From Notospermus geniculatus (taxonomy: Eukaryota > Nemertea > Pilidiophora > Heteronemertea > Lineidae), in the NCBI GenBank assembly GCA_002633025.1, contig NMRB01000103.1, forward strand, positions 437,560 to 501,559: a stretch of DNA of 64,000 bases. Reading direction: 5' to 3'. Shown in pieces: positions 60,531 through 64,000 of the stretch. How positions within the stretch are numbered: position 1 is the stretch's first letter; each line of letters opens with the position of its first letter. Both the position numbers and the translations under genes were made by a program. A model generated the notes under the pieces. It saw nothing but the letters and a program-made list of their open reading frames with translations. It did no database searches and had not been told where the DNA came from.

Positions 60531-61149
60531 CATAACAGATATGTACCTCCCTCTGTCATTAGACTATTATGTCCAACCCAGTGAGCACATGGTCCATGGA
60601 CCATTTCATTTTTGCCTCTTGACAAGTTGTCTTTTATGGCATTTTTCAAATTTCATAAGAAAACACTAGTTCTATGCTCTGTTCAAACATTTTAGTCGGT
60701 CTTGAATCAACTTGTTGTAATACCAGTAATCTTGATTGAGATGCATACCCTGAGAGCTGCCCCCTCCCCCCAAGGAATTGTAGTGTCATAGAAAACCCTT
60801 CTTTCTGAGGGTGACAGCTGTCCAGTGTTCACCTGATGATGACAGAACTGGTATTTAAAATGAATGCTACTCACAATTGTCCTTTCCATGCTATTTGCCT
60901 GATGTTTGGTAACCAGCTTTGCTTCAGGACAGCGTTCCTTTCATTCCCCAACACTCTGCCACCAAATCCTGTGACAGCCTCTACTAGTCGTGGAGGGCAC
61001 ATTCTCATGGTCCTTATCTATGGCTTATAATGTGCCTATAGACATTTCCCCCAGCCATTCGGATCAAGTGGTGCGCGTACAGCAACCAAAAACCTAGTCA
61101 TTGACATCGGCTAGAAGTAGAGTGGAAACACCAAAACGGGAGTCAAGTA
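60531..61149. other. Noncoding stretch, no gene seen
   Basis: No exon or repeat is resolved. Confidence 0.45.
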
Positions 61150-61752
61150 TCAAGGCAGAGCATCATTAGCCCTGGCTCGGTAAGTGCTGGGGTTACTTAG
61201 TACCAAAGGTATCAAGGGCATTGCTTCTTTATAGTCACCAACTGGAGACCACTCGAATGGGGCAGTCTGTATGTTTCTTATTGTGCTGCAGATAAACAGC
61301 TCCTTGACGACCTCATCGTAGCTCTTACTTACGGTAAAAAGGGTAAAATGTCTTTCTTTTCTCCTTATTCGATTACCAAGTCGCGCAGAAGGAGGAGGAA
61401 AAAATGGGAAACGATAACACAGTGGTGAAATGAAACTTGTCAAGTTTCCTCCGCCCAACAAGTTTGCATTATGGGAGGGACACAATTTCCTGTCTAGTGC
61501 TGGCGTAATTTGTCTCATCGCGTATCGAGGATGTGACTTCCTGGTCGTGAAAGCCCGTGACCAGCCATTCTTCGTCTGACTGGAAATTGAGCAGTTGAAG
61601 AACATAACGTCGCAGTTTCCTCTCGTAACTGAGCAGCATCGACGAGGGACTGTGACTTCCGAAAAATTACGAATGTTAGATGACGGTACGAGATTCCAGG
61701 TCAAATAGTATTGGATTGCATGATGAAGTGCCTCTCCTAGCTCGGAAAACAT
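61150..61752 (-). other. 200-codon orphan ORF with a second overlapping frame
   Basis: This ATG-to-stop frame is one of the two longest ATG-initiated frames free of gaps. The product begins MFSELGEALHHAIQYYLT and ends with a segment YDEVVKELFICSTIRNIQT. It resembles no family I know and contains Pro/Phe runs suggestive of non-coding DNA. In another frame of the same strand, positions 61639-61469 encode 56 residues starting MLLSYERKLRRYVLQLLNF and containing QSDEEWLVTGFHDQEV, whose composition looks more protein-like. A strong donor-like ACC/GTAAGTAAG on the minus strand lies at about 61334. The area may hold a first exon, a decayed gene or chance. Confidence 0.22.
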
Positions 61753-62350
61753 CTGTATGACGCTTGTCTATTGTCCATTTTGAACACAATTGTACTAGTA
61801 ACGCACCAACGTCGCATATAGTGCCCAAGCGACACAATATGGGCGACGATGACTAATTGACGTCGGACACAAATAGCTTCTCTGGTGATTGTCCGAAGTT
61901 TTTTCTATCCTTTCGCTTATTGGCCCTCGAGGGAACTAGCATGTCACATCTTCATCTTGATGTTTCGTTATATACAAGTGACGAATACTGATTAACCTCG
62001 AATGACGACCGGAATGCAAACTGCCGCTTTCTCCCGGCATTGATGATGGTCTGATGTGCAATTTTTCGACTACCTCAGACATCTTAAAGGCACTTCCATT
62101 TGCAGGATATGTTTGGTGAAGTTTTTACTTAAATTTTGCCAAAATCGTTCCTTTTGAGAAATACTCGTCCTACACTTTGGAATATTTAAGATTTTTTCAT
62201 TGATTCTGTTGCACAGACAAGTAGAACTGTTTTTTGAACGGTGTACTGATCGACATTTGGAATTTTTTCCCATGAGTAGTTTGGACTCCTACAATCTGGT
62301 AATAACACATGCCTGGTGGTGTAAAGTCTTACACAGTATTTCTCCTCTTA
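61753..62350. other. Noncoding stretch, no gene seen
   Basis: No exon or repeat is resolved. Confidence 0.45.
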
Positions 62351-62503
62351 AGCCTTGTTCACACTGCAGGCGCGGTGCGATTCGTGCCTGATTGTTTCCA
62401 CTGTTAAGCCCAGAGCTGTTCACACTTGCGGTGCGACGCGAAAGCTGTAATCCATTGTTCAGATTGCATCGCGTCGCCCCGCGCCTGCAGTGTGAACTAG
62501 GCT
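62351..62503. mobile_element. PIF/Harbinger-like MITE with TTA target duplication
   Basis: The left end is AGCCTTGTTCACACTGCAGG and then CGCGG. The right end reverse-complements to AGCCTAGTTCACACTGCAGG and then CGCGG, one mismatch in 25 bases. TTA sits immediately outside both ends. A 3-base TWA duplication is the known hallmark of PIF/Harbinger transposons. At 153 bp it is non-autonomous. An 87-codon ORF on the minus strand overlaps it by chance. Confidence 0.85.
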
Positions 62504-62544
62504 TTACCAGTGAAAGGCTCATGTGTTTGAATCTTAGATTGATC

Positions 62545-62715
62545 GTGTCCACTTAGCAACTGGCAGTCCGGGTTCGAATCCAGCTTTGGCCATATGGGAT
62601 TAATCATCCCTGGCTCTTTACATCTGGCACGTTGGGACAGTAAGCTGTGGTGCCGTGAGTTCTGTGCCTTTGCAAGGGCAAGTAAAAGATCCCATCCAAG
62701 TGAGGAAAATGAGTA
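62545..62715 (+). repeat. tRNA-derived SINE
   Basis: CCGGGTTCGAATCC is a perfect B box; the A-box region (CCACTTAGCAACTGG) is worn. The body AATCATCCCTGGCTCTT, GTGCCTTTGCAAGGGCAAG, GATCCCATCCAAGTGAGG matches the SINE at 5330-5514. Confidence 0.75.
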
Positions 62716-62789
62716 GCTTGATATGACCTCTTCCATATTTACAATGCCATGCTTTGGCTTCTGCCCCGATGGAAGAAGCAAAAACAAAA

Positions 62790-62990
62790 TGTGACCCGCC
62801 ACAGCAAAATGAGTCGGAAGTCACACAGAAGAAGACCGAAGATGACACCAGACAACAGTTACAGAAATTGACAAAGTCAAATTTCACAATGGGCAGACAA
62901 TCCTGAAATCAACAAACCGTTGGTGTCACCTTGGACATGTTGGGTCTTCTTCTGTACAACTTCCGACTCATTTTGCTGTCACGGGTCACA
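62790..62990. mobile_element. MITE, TGTGACC group, CAAAATGAGTCGG type
   Basis: The left end is TGTGACCCGCCACAGCAAAA then TGAGTCGGAAGT. The right end reverse-complements to TGTGACCCGTGACAGCAAAA then TGAGTCGGAAGT, so arms of about 50 bases match including AGAAGAAGAC. It is 201 bp. Confidence 0.9.
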
Positions 62991-63703
62991 AATGTATTTG
63001 GCTGCGGACATTTTACGCTTGTCTATTTCATATTTGGATGATCAATGCTGCCCCCTCATATTCTATAGTTGTCATTTCCTCAGGAATGACGTCTGTGGTA
63101 GCAGACATGTTAAGGAACCATGGCCAATCAATAACAATATTCTCTTCAGCCATACAGAACAATAAAGAACAATAAAATCCTATTCCCTCTTATCCTAAAA
63201 TATTTATATTCTTGAATATTTTACGTGGCACAAATTGGATTCCCCATCTTCAAATAAGGCTTCCCTTTGACTGTAACCTCCGGGCTATTAGGAGGATCTG
63301 CGCCGAGCTATAAATCTAATTTTGTAAAGTAACGACTGTCGGTGGTATGCTTTGAAGCCGAGAAATAAATGGCTAGCATCCCAAAGGAATCCCGAAGATA
63401 ACAGAGTATTAAGATAAAAATGTGTAGCGTAGTTCGCTCTTGGGGGACTGTTGTGCGTGGATTGCAATTTCGTGATGAAGTCAGCAGGCGTCCACCAGTG
63501 TAGGTGAATGTGGTATGGATGTGTGTGGCTCGATGTGTGAAATCAATTGAAAAACTGGTTTTCAAAGTATCTTTACCTCAGTGTGGACTGCTTGCCACCG
63601 AAAAAAGTGGACTAAGAGACAGTCCATAGAGGCTGTTGGCGTTGCTGACATGATCATCTTGGTCCACTTGGCATGATGTTTAAAAGGATGAGCTCGCATC
63701 ATA
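62991..63703. other. Noncoding stretch, no gene seen
   Basis: No exon or repeat is resolved. Confidence 0.45.
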
Positions 63704-63876
63704 TGTGACCCGTGACAGCAAAATGAGTCGGAATGCACCGAAAAGAAGATCCAAGATGACACCATTACAGAAATGGAGAAAGTCAACATTTTACAATGGG
63801 CCGACAATGCTGAAATCAACAAACCTTTGGTTCACCTTGGGACTTCTGTGTACATTCCGACTCATTTTGTTGCCAC
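63704..63876. mobile_element. MITE, TGTGACC group, CAAAATGAGTCGG type, cut by an N
   Basis: This is a second copy of the 62790-62990 subfamily (TGTGACCCGTGACAGCAAAA then TGAGTCGGAA; interior AAAGTCAACATTTTACAATGG). The right end stops at TTGTTGCCAC just before the N at 63877, where GGGTCACA would be expected, so the following sequence may be a different contig. Confidence 0.85.
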
Positions 63877-63879
63877 NAT

Positions 63880-63965
63880 TAGGAATATCGGGTTTAGGAT
63901 CGGGTTTTGGACCTGGTCCGGGTTGTGGATCGGGTTTAGGTTGTCCCGGTGGTTTAGGTTTAGGT
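63880..63965. repeat. Degenerate GGGTTTAGG-rich repeat
   Basis: Irregular reiterations of GGATCGGGTTT and GGTTTAGG. They resemble but do not match the TTAGGG telomere repeat and are not in register. They occur right after the N at 63877. Confidence 0.5.
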
Positions 63966-64000
63966 GCTATGACACTTTTTAAACTGAGACTGATGGCTAA

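Noticed and set aside
63880-63965. Interstitial telomere repeat
   Set aside because: The GGGTTT/GGATCGGG words are irregular and not TTAGGG in register.

Overview
This is eukaryotic genomic DNA, most likely from a marine invertebrate animal. The reasons are AT-rich spacers, GT-AG-bounded exon candidates, tRNA-derived SINE-like repeats, many short inverted-repeat elements (MITEs), minisatellites, long C/G tracts, frequent TAGGCCTA words, and signs of a highly heterozygous two-haplotype assembly. I cannot fix the phylum from sequence alone. No rRNA, intact tRNA, CRISPR, operon or bacterial gene structure is seen.

Coding content is very low. Two exon candidates are well supported, both on the + strand: 3464-3844 (127 codons; Thr/Ser/Pro-rich, ending in a basic PKKKVKK patch) and 39151-39477 (109 codons; a Cys-anchored nonapeptide repeat). 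Each has a good acceptor and donor, and each is an exact multiple of three in phase 0. They could belong to one gene with introns of tens of kilobases, but that link is inference. I do not recognise the product. Weak orphan ORFs lie at 17778-17978 (+) and around 61150-61752 (-).

The rest is repeat-rich. Region 1-5.5 kb holds a MITE, two long foldbacks flanking the first exon, and a SINE. Region 5.5-25 kb has scattered MITEs, foldbacks and short tandem repeats. Region 25-27 kb is a 67-bp satellite split by a 933-base gap, where the sequence on both sides looks like the same locus assembled twice. Region 27-39 kb has more MITEs, a nested four-part palindrome and a CpG-rich palindromic patch. 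Region 41-44.65 kb is one segment present twice, joined at a single N. Region 49.7-59.4 kb is three successive tandem duplications (periods about 0.44, 1.0 and 2.5 kb). Region 60-64 kb has a tandem repeat, a PIF/Harbinger-like MITE, a SINE and two TGTGACC-type MITEs.

The most interesting signals are: (i) a MITE group of at least six elements whose ends share TGTGACC plus an AGCAAAA-like word while their interiors differ; (ii) noncoding cores inside the duplicated segments that are far less diverged than their flanks, as expected of regulatory DNA or gene conversion; (iii) insertion differences between duplicate copies that show past MITE movement; and (iv) the Cys nonapeptide-repeat exon.
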